From: Halomicrobium salinisoli
GTDB taxonomy: Archaea; Halobacteriota; Halobacteria; Halobacteriales; Haloarculaceae
DNA: 64,000 nucleotides
Direction: 5' to 3'
NCBI RefSeq assembly: GCF_020405185.1
Contig: NZ_CP084463.1
Span: 3,162,001 to 3,226,000, forward strand
Shown: piece after piece, positions 8,421-17,254 of the stretch
Layout: each line of letters begins with the position of its first letter
Position numbering within the stretch: the first letter of the stretch is position 1
The notes under the pieces: generated by a model
The model's input: the letters and a program-made list of their open reading frames with translations, nothing else
Database searches by the model: none
What the model was told of the DNA's origin: nothing
Program-made: the position numbers and the translations under genes

Positions 8421-9284
8421 GTGATGAGTACTACGACGCGGACCTGCCCCGAGTGCGAGGGGCGACTGGAAGCGGAGGGCTGCGAGACAGTCTGTGCCTC
8501 CTGCGGCCTCGTGGTGGCCGAGGACGCCATCGACCGCGGGCCGGAGTGGCGGTCCTTCGAGGACGACGACACCGACCGCGCCCGGACCGGCGCACCGCTG
8601 ACCCGCTCCCGGCACGACCGCGGGCTCTCGACGGAGATCGGCCGGTCGACGCGGCTCAAGGGCCGCAAGCGCCGGCGGATGGCCCGGATGCGTCGCGAGC
8701 ACAGCCGCGCGCAGACGGGCTCGAAGCGCGACCGCAACCGGATGGTCGGGTTCATCGAGGTGCGCCGGCTGGTCAGCGCGCTGGACCTGTCGGAGTCGAT
8801 CCGGGACCGGGCGTGCGTCCTCTTCGAGTCGGCCCAGGAGGCGGACCTGCTGGTCGGCCGCTCCATCGAGGGGTTCGCCGCCGCGGGCGTGTACGCCACC
8901 TGCCGGACGGCGGGGCTGGCGCGCACGATCGACGAAATCGTCGACGCCGCGCAGGCCGACGGCGACGAGCTGCGAGCGGCCTACGACGCGCTGAACCGCG
9001 AGCTGGGGCTCCCGACCGGACCGATCGACCCCCGCGAGTACCTGCCCCGCTTCGCCAGCGAGCTAGACGTGCCACAGAAAATCGAGCGCCGCGCGACGGA
9101 GCTGATGGACCGCGCCGAGGAAGAGAACCTGATCGCCGGCAAGAACCCCGGCGGCGTCGCCGCGGCCTGCCTGTACACGGCCGCTCGCGAGGCGGAGTAC
9201 GACCTCACCCAGCGGGCGGCCGCCGACGTGGCCGACGTGAGCCCGGTGACGCTCCGGTCGACCTACCAGGAGTTGGCGGACTGA
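8421..9284 (+). CDS. tfb: Transcription initiation factor TFB
   Basis: Archaeal TFIIB homologue that bridges TBP-bound promoter DNA and RNA polymerase. The roughly 287-residue protein has an N-terminal zinc ribbon (CPEC and CASC knuckles), a B-reader/linker region rich in Arg (residues 50-105), and two cyclin-like repeats: the first at about 110-195 (SIEGFAAAGVYATCRTAG), the second at about 205-285 (AGKNPGGVAAACLYTAAREAE). GTG at 8421 and ATG at 8424 are adjacent candidate starts. Haloarchaea usually carry several tfb genes, so this is one paralogue. Its last 22 bp overlap the convergent MinD gene. Confidence 0.95.
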   Translation: MMSTTTRTCPECEGRLEAEGCETVCASCGLVVAEDAIDRGPEWRSFEDDDTDRARTGAPLTRSRHDRGLSTEIGRSTRLKGRKRRRMARMRREHSRAQTGSKRDRNRMVGFIEVRRLVSALDLSESIRDRACVLFESAQEADLLVGRSIEGFAAAGVYATCRTAGLARTIDEIVDAAQADGDELRAAYDALNRELGLPTGPIDPREYLPRFASELDVPQKIERRATELMDRAEEENLIAGKNPGGVAAACLYTAAREAEYDLTQRAAADVADVSPVTLRSTYQELAD

Positions 9285-9928
9285 ACGGCCGCAGCGAGCT
9301 TCTCGAATCGATCGCGGACGCGAGAGGACGGCGCCGTCACGGCCAGCGGCCGCCCCGCGGCCTGCGCGCTGGCGACGGCGTCGCTGTCCGGGACGGCGAC
9401 GACCGGCGCCCCGAGGCGGTCGGCGACCGTCTCGCGTGGCGGGTCGGCACCGGCGCGGTTCAGGACGACGCGGGCGAGGCCGGCATCCAGCCGGCGGGCC
9501 AGCGCGCGGATCCGGACCGCGTCGGCCAGCGCCGCCCGGTCCGGCGTGGTGACGAGCACGCAGGCGTCGGCGACGTACAGGGGCAGTCCCGCGTCGGCGC
9601 GCATCCCCGCCGGCGAGTCGACGACGACGGTCCCGTACGCGCGCTCCACGCGGGCGACGGCGTCCGCCAGCCTCGCCGGGTCGGCCGCGCGGGCGCCCGA
9701 CAGCGAGCGACCGCAGGGCAGGACGGCGACGGGCCCGTCCTCGCGGACCGCCTCGATCGGGTCCGCCCGCCCCGCGAGCACGTCGTGGAGGTCCGGACCG
9801 CTGCTCTCGGGGAGGTCCGCCATCGCCAGGTCGGCGTCGACGGCGACGGCGTCGAGCTCGGCGGCGAGGTTGTAGGCGACCGTCGACTTCCCGACGCCGC
9901 CCTTGCCGCCGGTGACGGCGACGATCAC
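9263..9928 (-). CDS. MinD/ParA family ATPase
   Basis: The 221-residue protein carries the intact deviant Walker A motif TGGKGGVGKSTVA at residues 6-18, the switch I-like AVAVDADLAMADLP, and VVVDSPAGM as Walker B. Members of this family position proteins or DNA at membranes or the nucleoid in an ATP-dependent cycle. The GTG at 9928 overlaps the stop of the upstream gene (GTGA), so the pair is translationally coupled. The 3' end overlaps tfb on the other strand by 22 bp. Confidence 0.88.
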   Translation of the reverse strand: MIVAVTGGKGGVGKSTVAYNLAAELDAVAVDADLAMADLPESSGPDLHDVLAGRADPIEAVREDGPVAVLPCGRSLSGARAADPARLADAVARVERAYGTVVVDSPAGMRADAGLPLYVADACVLVTTPDRAALADAVRIRALARRLDAGLARVVLNRAGADPPRETVADRLGAPVVAVPDSDAVASAQAAGRPLAVTAPSSRVRDRFEKLAAAVQSANSW

Positions 9929-10758
9929 GCGATCCGCTCCAGCGTCTCGACGGGCACCTCGGCGCCGGCAGCGCGGTCGGCCAGCCGCTCGGCCCGCTCC
10001 GCCACCGCCCGGAGCGCCGCCGCGTCCCGCTCGGTCACCGCCGAAACGCGGTTCGCGCCGTCGAGGCCGCCGACGGACCGGAGCGCCCGCGTCGCCGCCG
10101 GCAGCGAGTCGGCCGCGGCCAGCGACTCGGCGCGGTCGATCCGGGCCTCGACGTCGTCGAGCCACGCCGCGACCGGCTCCGGCGGTGCGGCGTCAGCGGC
10201 GGGAGCGGCGTCGGGAGTCAGCGCTTCGTCGGGAGCCAGCGCTTCACCGGGAGTCCGCGGCTCGCCGGGCGCGGCGCCCGCCACCGACCCGCCGGATTCG
10301 TCGGGCCCGCCGGAACCAATCGGCTCGTCGCGACCGTCTGCTCCCTCGTCTGCTCCGTCGGCTGCGGGCAGCGGTACGGCGTCGCGCGGCGGCGACGGAT
10401 CGCCCAGGTCGCGAACGACGGCGTCGGCGGAGTCGAGCGCGTCGGTCGCGGCGTCCGTCGTCCCGCCGGGGTCGGTCGCGTCGTCCGCGGGCACCGATTC
10501 GACCAGCTCCAGCGGTGGATCGGCGGGCGGCGCCGGGGAGGCGTAGCCGACGGCCCGCCGGCCTGCCGCGGGCACGACCACGGAGACGCCGCGGTCGTCC
10601 CACCCGTCCTCGGGGACGCCCTGGCAGCGCGGCGGCCAGATGGGCCCGTCGAGGCGGTTCGCCAGGCGGACCCGCCGGCGCTCACCCTCGCCACGCACCA
10701 CGGCGGTGACGAGCGTCACGTCGTCGCTGGCGGTCGTCGAACACGAAAGCGAGACCAT
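9925..10758 (-). CDS. Conserved haloarchaea-type protein, partner of MinD-like ATPase
   Basis: The 277-residue product has no family I can name. The first 110 residues (MVSLSCSTTASDDVTLVTAV, with GPIWPPRCQGVPEDGW) look like a compact beta-rich domain. It is followed by an 80-residue Pro/Ala/Asp/Gly-rich linker and a helical C-terminus (WLDDVEARIDRAESLAAADS, ATRALRSVGG) likely to form a coiled coil. The stop overlaps the start of the MinD-like gene by 3 nt, suggesting a joint function, perhaps as its partner or effector. Confidence 0.75.
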   Translation of the reverse strand: MVSLSCSTTASDDVTLVTAVVRGEGERRRVRLANRLDGPIWPPRCQGVPEDGWDDRGVSVVVPAAGRRAVGYASPAPPADPPLELVESVPADDATDPGGTTDAATDALDSADAVVRDLGDPSPPRDAVPLPAADGADEGADGRDEPIGSGGPDESGGSVAGAAPGEPRTPGEALAPDEALTPDAAPAADAAPPEPVAAWLDDVEARIDRAESLAAADSLPAATRALRSVGGLDGANRVSAVTERDAAALRAVAERAERLADRAAGAEVPVETLERIA

Positions 10759-10783
10759 GGGGCCGGTGGCCCCGTCATACCTC

Positions 10784-11566
10784 TTAAACCGCAGCAACGG
10801 GGGCGCCGATCCACTCGGCGGCCGCGGCCGGATCGAGGCGGTCGCTGGCGAGGACGACGGGCGCGCGGACGCGGGCGACCCGCAGGACGGCCAGCGACTT
10901 CGCGACGGAATCGGCCTCGTCGGGCCCGCTGGCGGGCGCCTGCGCGGCGAGCGCGACGCGGTACCCCTCGCGGACGGCGTCGGCGAGGTGGGCCCGGGCC
11001 GCCCGGTCGAGGTTCGCCAGGCGGTCTTCGAGGCGCATGCGCTCCTCGCGGCGGTCGCGCCGCTCCCGGGCGAGGTCGCGGGCCTCGGTCGCCGCGGCGC
11101 GCTCGGTCTCCAGTTCCGAGAGCCGCGTGGCCGCCTCGCGCAGGCGCTGGCGGGCGTCGCCGGGGTCCTCGTCGCGGTCCTCGGCGGCCCGCACCCGACC
11201 GCGGAGCTCCGCGACTCGCTCGCGCAAGCGGGCGAGTTCGTCGTCCGGCGGCGGCGACGGACGCGGCGCGTCGCCGGGCGCGTCGAACGCGTCCAGCCGC
11301 TCCCGCAGGCGGGCGCGCTCGTCGTCCTGCGGCGCCGCGAGGCCACGGGAGCGAGCGGCGGCCGCCAGCGCACCCCGTTCGGCCAGCGACGCACCGGGAC
11401 CGACGACGCCGACGCGCTCGTGGACCGGTCCCGGCGTCGGGCACCTGGCCGAATACGGCGACGGGTCGCCGCGGATCGCCGCCGCGAGGGCGTCGGGATC
11501 GACCGACCGCTCGCGGAGGTCGGCGACGGCGCCGCAGTACGTCCGCCCGTCGATCCGGAGGATCAC
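10784..11566 (-). CDS. Coiled-coil haloarchaea-type protein
   Basis: The 260-residue product starts with GTG at 11566, read as VILRIDGRTYCGAVADLRER, whose start codon overlaps the upstream stop (GTGA). A central Arg/Glu/Ala-rich region (LARLRERVAELRGRVRAAED through RLEDRLANLDRAARAHL) is a predicted long coiled coil. The C-terminal 50 residues (VLRVARVRAPVVLASDRLDP) look globular. It belongs to the minus-strand run from mcm to the MinD gene. The open frame extends upstream to 12004, but coupling to the preceding gene decides the start. Confidence 0.75.
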   Translation of the reverse strand: MILRIDGRTYCGAVADLRERSVDPDALAAAIRGDPSPYSARCPTPGPVHERVGVVGPGASLAERGALAAAARSRGLAAPQDDERARLRERLDAFDAPGDAPRPSPPPDDELARLRERVAELRGRVRAAEDRDEDPGDARQRLREAATRLSELETERAAATEARDLARERRDRREERMRLEDRLANLDRAARAHLADAVREGYRVALAAQAPASGPDEADSVAKSLAVLRVARVRAPVVLASDRLDPAAAAEWIGAPVAAV

Positions 11567-11898
11567 ACGTCTCGCCGGCGTAACTCCTCTGGTCCGGGGA
11601 GGTCCGTGCCGGCGGCGAACTGCCGGTACGGCGTCGCCGCGGCGTCGCGGTCCTCGTACTCCCGGGCCGCCCGACAGACCGGGTCCGGGAGGTCGCTCTC
11701 CGCGAACGGCGCCACTCGCTCGACCTGCACGTCCAGTCCGTGTTTCTCCCGGAGCCGCAGCGCCTGGAACGCGCCGAAGCCCGTCCCCTCGAACAGCGCA
11801 GCGCGCCCGAAGTGCCGGACCACGTCGTCCTCGTGGGCGCGGCTGACGTTCCGGAGCGTCCGCCGGGCCGCCCGGGAGTAAGTGATCACGAGGAACAC
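11563..11898 (-). CDS. Small conserved haloarchaea-type protein
   Basis: The 111-residue protein begins MFLVITYSRAARRTLRNVSRAHEDDVVRHFG. It is mixed alpha/beta by inspection, with no known motif, and its N-terminal basic patch contrasts with the acidic surroundings. The stop overlaps the GTG start of the coiled-coil gene. Upstream, an AT-rich stretch near 11910-11930 (GTTAAAATTAAC on the plus strand) fits a minus-strand promoter for this sub-operon. Confidence 0.75.
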   Translation of the reverse strand: MFLVITYSRAARRTLRNVSRAHEDDVVRHFGRAALFEGTGFGAFQALRLREKHGLDVQVERVAPFAESDLPDPVCRAAREYEDRDAAATPYRQFAAGTDLPGPEELRRRDV

Positions 11899-11928
11899 GG
11901 CTGCAGTTACGGGATTGTAGTGTTAAAA

Positions 11929-12495
11929 TTAACTGTCCGGGCGTTCGGTCGGCGGGCGAGTCCGGACGGTCGGCTCCGTGTCGGGGTCGACGAGCGCGTC
12001 GCACAGCGACGCCACCGTACCGGTCGTCTCCACGTCGTGATCCGGCGCGAGGTGGAAGTGCGCGCGCGCGCCGGCCTCGCGGATCTGCGCCGTCAGCGTG
12101 TGCAGGAACCGGCAGACGCCGTTCCGGTCGGCGTGCTCCAGCAGCGCGGTGATCGACTCGAAGCAGATCGTCAGCTCGCCGTCGTGCTCGGAGAGCAGGC
12201 GGCTCAGTTTCAGCCCCAGCGCGGGCAGGTCGCCTGGCTTCGAGACCGACTCGACGTGGACGTCCCCGACCGCGTCGGCCTCGCCGGGCAGGCCGCCCAC
12301 CGACAGGACGCCCGCCGTGTCGGTCTCGTCGATCGTCCCCACCGCCTCACAGGCCGACCGCTCGTGACACACCCACAGCACCTCGCGACCGGCGCTGACG
12401 TCGGCCTCGACCAGCTCCCGGCAGACCGACGACTCGTCGGTCGAGTCGATCACCAGGACGGTCGGCGCGTCCGCGACGCGGTCCGAGACTGTCAT
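11929..12495 (-). CDS. RecA/KaiC-fold-like haloarchaeal protein
   Basis: The 188-residue product begins MTVSDRVADAPTVLVIDSTD. It has the alternating strand-helix pattern of a RecA-type core (VLVIDS, EVLWVCHERS, ELTICFESITALLEHADRN, RFLHTLTAQIREAGARAHFHL). A P-loop lysine is not visible, so it is probably a non-hydrolysing relative. This resembles small haloarchaeal proteins often found beside signalling and mcm loci. It precedes the coiled-coil sub-operon by 30 bp and follows the mcm unit by 29 bp, all on the minus strand. Confidence 0.7.
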   Translation of the reverse strand: MTVSDRVADAPTVLVIDSTDESSVCRELVEADVSAGREVLWVCHERSACEAVGTIDETDTAGVLSVGGLPGEADAVGDVHVESVSKPGDLPALGLKLSRLLSEHDGELTICFESITALLEHADRNGVCRFLHTLTAQIREAGARAHFHLAPDHDVETTGTVASLCDALVDPDTEPTVRTRPPTERPDS

Positions 12496-12524
12496 CGAGC
12501 TACGATGCTCGCCCGACCGACAAG

Positions 12525-12806
12525 TCAGTTGCCCTCGACGGGCTCCACCTCGAACCGGCCCGGGTCGTCGACCAGCGCCGCGACGCGCTCCCGGGCTTCG
12601 GGCCGGGAAGACGCGACCACGACGACGCCGTCGGCGCTCCCGGTCTCTCCCTCCGCGCGATAGGCCCGCAGGTCACCCTCGAACGCCGTCGCGTAGGTCC
12701 GCAGGACGCCCCTGACCTCCCGCTCCAGTTCCGACAGGGAGAGGTCGCCCTCCTCGAAGCTCGCCAGCGCGTCCTCGACGTTGCGGAGGGCGGAGATGCG
12801 GTCCAT
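12525..12806 (-). CDS. Small conserved protein coupled to mcm
   Basis: The 93-residue acidic protein starts MDRISALRNVEDALASFEEG, a helical N-terminus, and continues to a beta-alpha region GVVVVASSRPEARERVAALV. The ATG at 12806 overlaps the stop of mcm, so translation is coupled to it. No family with known function is recognised. The constant position directly after mcm suggests a link to replication, which is inference. Confidence 0.75.
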   Translation of the reverse strand: MDRISALRNVEDALASFEEGDLSLSELEREVRGVLRTYATAFEGDLRAYRAEGETGSADGVVVVASSRPEARERVAALVDDPGRFEVEPVEGN

Positions 12807-15800
12807 CAGGTCGTCCGGAGGTGGTCCGTGCGGGGCTCGTACACCTCGCCCTTCTGTTTGAGCTTCTCGATCTCGCTCTCGGCCTTGGGCTCGTCGATGC
12901 CGACCTCCTCGGCGCGCTCGATGACGACGTCGATGGGCGCGCCCTCGTCGTACTCGTCCTCGATGTCGGCGATGATCCCGCGGATGTTCTGGATGCGGTC
13001 CCGCTGGCTCTTGGAGGTGCCCGTCTCGACGACGTCCGCGTCGAACTCGCCCGTCTCGGGGTCGACGCCGATCTGCTCCATGCAGTACCTGGTGATCGAC
13101 GTCGCCCGCTCGGCGTCGTCCTGCTCGACGGTGTCCGAGAGGCGCATCCGCGCCGACGCCTCGGCCAGGCGCACCATCGCCTCCAGCTTCCGGGCCGTGA
13201 CGGGCACCGCCGCGTCCTCGTCGGTGCCCTGCAGCCGCAGGTCCACGTAGAAGTCCTCGATGACCTGCTTGGCCTCCTCGGTCATCGTCGGGAAGCAGTT
13301 GCGCTTGGCGTAGGCCACGTACTTGCGCAGCAGCTCCGGCTCGATGGTCGGCGCGACCTCGTCGGTGACGTTGTCGACCTCCTCCTGCGTGTAGTCCGAG
13401 GTCGCCGTCTCCTGGCGGTGGGTGTGCAGCTCCCCGGCGTAGTTCGTCTGGATGATGTGCTGGGCCAGGTTGGCGTCCTCCTCCTCGTCGGGCTGGTCCG
13501 TGACCGTGAAGATCAGGTCGAACCGGGAGATCAGCGCGGGCTCGAGGTCGATCTGCTCGCCGATGGGCTCGAACTGGTCGAAGCGGCCGTACTTGGGGTT
13601 CGCGGCGCCCAGCAGCGAGCAGCGGGACTTGAGCGTTGCGTTGATCCCGGCCTTGGAGACGCTGATCTTCTGCTGCTCCAGCGCCTCGTGCATGGCACTG
13701 CGATCGTCCGCGGCCATCTTGTCGAGCTCGTCCACTGCAGCGATGCCCTGGTCGGCGAGGACGAGCGCGCCCGCTTCGAGGGTCCACTGCTGGCCGTCGC
13801 CGAAGTCGTCCCTCACAGCCGCCGCCGTGTTGTGAGTCACGACGCCGTTGCCGACGAAGTTGTGCGTCTCCGGGACGGTGAGGTCGAAGACTTCCTTGCG
13901 ACCCGTGTCTTCGGCGGCGACAACCTCGTCCCATCGGAGGTCGGCCTCGACGGCCTCTCTGACGATCGGTTCTGCCTCACCGAGATCGACGTCCTCGAGC
14001 ATCGACCGCGCCCTGGCACGGCCCGGGTTGTCGCCGCGCTTGACGTTCTGATAGTACTGTCCGCCAGCACCATCTGCGACTGCGAGCGCCGGACCCACGG
14101 GGAGCTTCTCCCGCTGGCGTCGTTCGGTCTCGACGATTTCGGCGAGCGCATCGCGCTTCTCGGCGGATTCGAAGCCGATTGCCTCGGCATACCGATCGAT
14201 ATCAGCGCCATAAATCTCGACGAAGTGCTGGACGCGCTTCGATTCGATCGTCCGCCCGTCCTGTAGCTCGTAGGTGCCACGGCGGTCGCGTTCCCGCACG
14301 CTCGCCCGGACGCCGTAGGTCTCCAGCATCAACTGGACCTGCTCGGCGAGGTCTTCACTGATCGTGGACATGAGGACGCTAGAGCCGCCACCGTCGCGGT
14401 TCGACACCGAACCGTCAGCGTCCATCAGCCCCTTGAGGAACGCGTCGGCGTGGGCCGCGACGGTGAGCTTCGGGTCCAACTCGAGGTCGTCTTTGGGCGT
14501 TCGCATCCCGGCGTTCCAGAACAGCCGGGCGATCGTCGCGCTGTTGACGCGAATGGAGGGGACGCGGTCGTCCTGGCGTTCTATCTCGGGGCACTTGTCG
14601 AACTTCTCGTCGAAGATCGAAGCGGCCCGCTCCAGCAACTGCTCGTCTCCGTTCGAGATACGGACCATCCCGCGATTGCCGTCGCGGCGGTCCAGTGCGA
14701 TGTCGCCGTCACCGAAGACGAGGCCGAGGAGGTACAGCAGGTCCGCGTCGAAAGTCTCCGGGATCGTGATCCCGTCCCCGTGTCTGATCATCAGCCGCTC
14801 GAAGTCGACGTCGTCTCTCGTCTCGCCGATGGCGTCCAGCATCCGGTCGAGCTTCTCGATCGGAACGTGGCGGTTCTTGAGGTGGCTATAGATGAAGTCT
14901 TCCGAGAGATCGAGGGCGGCCGCCGCGTCCCGGAGCGATCCGAACTCCTCGACCAGCGCCTCGCGGAGGTGTTCGATCGTCCCGTCCGTCAGCAGGAGCT
15001 TCTCGGAGGTCAGCTCGAGGAACTTGCGGACGTCGACCTCGGATCGTTCAATGCCGTCGTATCGCGGAACAGCGACGTAATCTCCCGGCTCGACGTCGTC
15101 AATCTCGGTCCACTCAATCCCGTCCTCACCGCACGTCAGCACGGGTGTGTTGACAGACGCCTCGAGCTCTTTGCCGTGTGTGGTCTCGATACGACGACAC
15201 GGTTTCTCGGGCATCCGCCAGGCGAGCGACGTCGTCCCCTCGCGCATCGTCCCGGCCTCGCGGTCGAACGTCTGTACGTCGATCGTTCGCGGGACGGAGG
15301 TTTCCTCCGCTACCGGATCCGGAAGATCCTCTGCGACGAGTTCGCGGATCTCCCGGAACCCGTCGTCGGTGTGGACGAGCGTGTCGCCGGTGACGCACAG
15401 CCCGGCAGACGAGGACCCCTTACCGGAGGTGTAAACGGAGCGGGGTGCGATGTTTTGAATATATGACAACATCTGGCTCTTCCCGGTTCCCGGGTCGCCT
15501 ATCAGGAGCATATGGAGGTCGCCACGTATACGAGATCCGTCAGGAAGGTCCTTGGTCACCCCGGAGAACAGCTGCATGATCATCGCGAGCTTCTCCTTCT
15601 CGTAGCCGTAGATGGAGGGCGCGATGGCGCCGACCATCTTGTCGTAGATGCCGTCTTCGTTGGACAGCTCGACGATCTCCTTCTTGTCCTCGTCGGTGAT
15701 GTCCATGTCCTCGAACTGCTCGTCCTCGATGGTGACGTCGACGCCGTCCATGTAGACGTCGAACATCGGGGACTGGTCCTGGTCGGAGCCCTGCTGGTCG

Positions 15801-16471
15801 AGCTTGAGGACGCCGGTGACGGTGACGTGGTCGCCGGCGGTGACCTCGCCGGTGATGTCGTCCTCGATGTTGATGTCGATAGACTGGGGCGTCTCGCCGC
15901 CGCGCAGTCCCTCCGGGGACTCCTGGACGCGGATCTTCTGGGCGTCGACGAACTCCGACTGGTCCATGTTCAGCCGGAAGGGGCCCTGGCGTTCGCAGCC
16001 CTGGCACTCGTGGGGCTCCTGGAAGTCGCCGGAGACCTGCGGGATCCGGGTGAGGGTGCCACAGCGCTGGCACTCGAAGGCGGCGGTGGTCACCTTCGGC
16101 CGGACGTTGGTGGCCTTGCGGACGATGCCGGTGACGGCGATGAGGCGGCCGTGGTGCTCGTGGCGGATCGCCCGGATGTCCGTCGACTCGGGGAGGTTGT
16201 GAAAGCGGACGTGGGCCTGGCCGAGCTTGACGTCGATGGGGAGGTCGAACAGGCGCAGCGCCTCCTCGGCGTAGTCCTGCATCTGCTCGGGCTTGGTGCG
16301 CACGTCGTCGGCCAGGTCCGGGTCGAAGCGGTAGAGGTCCTGCCAGTCGACCCACAGTGACTTCTGGTCGCTGGGATACTTCTGGGCGAGCTCACCGATG
16401 TCGTTGCGATAGTAGTTGCGATAGAACTCGTCGAAGGCGTCGGTGAGCTCCGTGTTCTCGACGCTGGCCAT
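12806..16471 (-). CDS. mcm: Replicative MCM helicase with intein
   Basis: Hexameric 3'-5' helicase that unwinds DNA at the replication fork. The precursor is 1,221 residues; removal of a 523-residue intein (residues 359-881) leaves a 698-residue MCM, the usual haloarchaeal length. Visible features are: an N-terminal domain with zinc site (CQRCG and CQGCERQG), Walker A GDPGTGKS, the GKGSSSAGL pre-intein segment, Walker B region AAVDELDKM, arginine finger SRFDLIF, and a C-terminal winged helix. The ATG at 16471 gives MASVENTELTDAFDEF; the open frame extends upstream without similarity. First gene of a minus-strand run. Confidence 0.96.
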   Translation of the reverse strand: MASVENTELTDAFDEFYRNYYRNDIGELAQKYPSDQKSLWVDWQDLYRFDPDLADDVRTKPEQMQDYAEEALRLFDLPIDVKLGQAHVRFHNLPESTDIRAIRHEHHGRLIAVTGIVRKATNVRPKVTTAAFECQRCGTLTRIPQVSGDFQEPHECQGCERQGPFRLNMDQSEFVDAQKIRVQESPEGLRGGETPQSIDINIEDDITGEVTAGDHVTVTGVLKLDQQGSDQDQSPMFDVYMDGVDVTIEDEQFEDMDITDEDKKEIVELSNEDGIYDKMVGAIAPSIYGYEKEKLAMIMQLFSGVTKDLPDGSRIRGDLHMLLIGDPGTGKSQMLSYIQNIAPRSVYTSGKGSSSAGLCVTGDTLVHTDDGFREIRELVAEDLPDPVAEETSVPRTIDVQTFDREAGTMREGTTSLAWRMPEKPCRRIETTHGKELEASVNTPVLTCGEDGIEWTEIDDVEPGDYVAVPRYDGIERSEVDVRKFLELTSEKLLLTDGTIEHLREALVEEFGSLRDAAAALDLSEDFIYSHLKNRHVPIEKLDRMLDAIGETRDDVDFERLMIRHGDGITIPETFDADLLYLLGLVFGDGDIALDRRDGNRGMVRISNGDEQLLERAASIFDEKFDKCPEIERQDDRVPSIRVNSATIARLFWNAGMRTPKDDLELDPKLTVAAHADAFLKGLMDADGSVSNRDGGGSSVLMSTISEDLAEQVQLMLETYGVRASVRERDRRGTYELQDGRTIESKRVQHFVEIYGADIDRYAEAIGFESAEKRDALAEIVETERRQREKLPVGPALAVADGAGGQYYQNVKRGDNPGRARARSMLEDVDLGEAEPIVREAVEADLRWDEVVAAEDTGRKEVFDLTVPETHNFVGNGVVTHNTAAAVRDDFGDGQQWTLEAGALVLADQGIAAVDELDKMAADDRSAMHEALEQQKISVSKAGINATLKSRCSLLGAANPKYGRFDQFEPIGEQIDLEPALISRFDLIFTVTDQPDEEEDANLAQHIIQTNYAGELHTHRQETATSDYTQEEVDNVTDEVAPTIEPELLRKYVAYAKRNCFPTMTEEAKQVIEDFYVDLRLQGTDEDAAVPVTARKLEAMVRLAEASARMRLSDTVEQDDAERATSITRYCMEQIGVDPETGEFDADVVETGTSKSQRDRIQNIRGIIADIEDEYDEGAPIDVVIERAEEVGIDEPKAESEIEKLKQKGEVYEPRTDHLRTT
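13829..15397 (-). mobile_element. LAGLIDADG intein in mcm
   Basis: Protein-splicing element of 523 residues inserted between Leu358 and the Thr that follows residue 881 (GKGSSSAGL / TAAAVRDDF). The N-terminal splice motif is CVTGDTLVHTDDG (Cys1). The C-terminal motif is NFVGNGVVTHN with the terminal His-Asn, and the +1 extein residue is Thr. The homing endonuclease has two LAGLIDADG-like helices, LLGLVFGDGD and FLKGLMDADGS, both with the acidic residue. A helical insertion (LDLSEDFIYSHLKNRHVP) resembles an HTH. The location, next to the ATPase active site, is a known hot spot for MCM inteins. Confidence 0.95.
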
Positions 16472-16633
16472 CTGGGCTTCCCCTACTGCCTCCTTTGCCA
16501 AGAACCTTCGCAAAGCCCGGCGGAAGTGGTCGGCGGCCGTCGGCGAGGAGTGCGTTCGAGGGGGAGCTGACGGTCGCTCCCGGTAGTTACACGTGGGAGG
16601 TACCCGGTCACGATCGGGCCGCCAACCGAAAGC

Positions 16634-16641
16634 ACTTATCG
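16634..16641 (+). promoter_or_regulatory. TATA-like box upstream of membrane protein
   Basis: CACTTATC ends about 23 bp before the ATG at 16664, at the right distance for a leaderless transcript. The 190-bp gap to mcm must also hold the divergent mcm promoter, which I cannot place with confidence. Confidence 0.5.
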
Positions 16642-16663
16642 CCGGTGTCGAGAGGTCCCGCTG

Positions 16664-17233
16664 ATGCCCTCCACTCGATCGATAGCACGCGTCGGAAGCT
16701 CGCTCGCCCTGGGTCTCGCACTCACGGGCGTCGCCGCGGCGCAAGCTCCGGGGACCGGTACGGGACTCGACGTGGAACTCGAACTCACCGCCCGGTTCGT
16801 CGGTGCGTTCGTCGGGAACCTGATCCTCGGCGGACTGCTCGTCGCGCTGGGTCCCCGGTACGCGACGGAGAAGGCCGCCGAGATCAGCGACGATCCCGGA
16901 GCGGCCTTCGTCTGGGGGCTCCTGGTCAGCATCGTCGTTCCGATCCTCCTCGTCCTGATCGCGATCACGATCGTCGGCCTCGTCGTGACGATCCCCGGCC
17001 TGATCGTCGTCGCCATCGTCGGCGTGGTCGGGCAGGCGGTCTCGGTCGTCTGGATCGGGAACGCGATCGCCGGAAGCGACGGCCGGGTCGGCGGCAGAGC
17101 GGCCCTGGCCGGGGCGGCCGCGCTGGCCGTCCCAGCGGCGATCCCGATCCTCGGGAACCTGGTCACGTGGCTCGTCGGCCTCCTCGGGACCGGCGTCGTC
17201 GGGCGCGGGCTCTACGAGTCCTGGCAGGACTGA
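16664..17233 (+). CDS. Exported multi-pass membrane protein
   Basis: The 189-residue product has a signal-peptide-like start (VGSSLALGLALTGVAAAQA) and then four hydrophobic stretches: FVGAFVGNLILGGLLVAL, FVWGLLVSIVVPILLVLIAI, IVGLVVTIPGLIVVAIVGVV, and the C-terminal AALAVPAAIPILGNLVTWLV. Gly/Val/Ile-rich helices of this type occur in small haloarchaeal membrane proteins of unknown function. It is divergent from mcm and ends 21 bp before a convergent gene. Confidence 0.75.
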   Translation: MPSTRSIARVGSSLALGLALTGVAAAQAPGTGTGLDVELELTARFVGAFVGNLILGGLLVALGPRYATEKAAEISDDPGAAFVWGLLVSIVVPILLVLIAITIVGLVVTIPGLIVVAIVGVVGQAVSVVWIGNAIAGSDGRVGGRAALAGAAALAVPAAIPILGNLVTWLVGLLGTGVVGRGLYESWQD

Positions 17234-17254
17234 CCGCCGGACGCCGCGAGCGGC

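Noticed and set aside
12821-14266. Long open frame antisense to mcm
   Set aside because: It mirrors the codon bias of mcm and its intein; no initiation context or domain.
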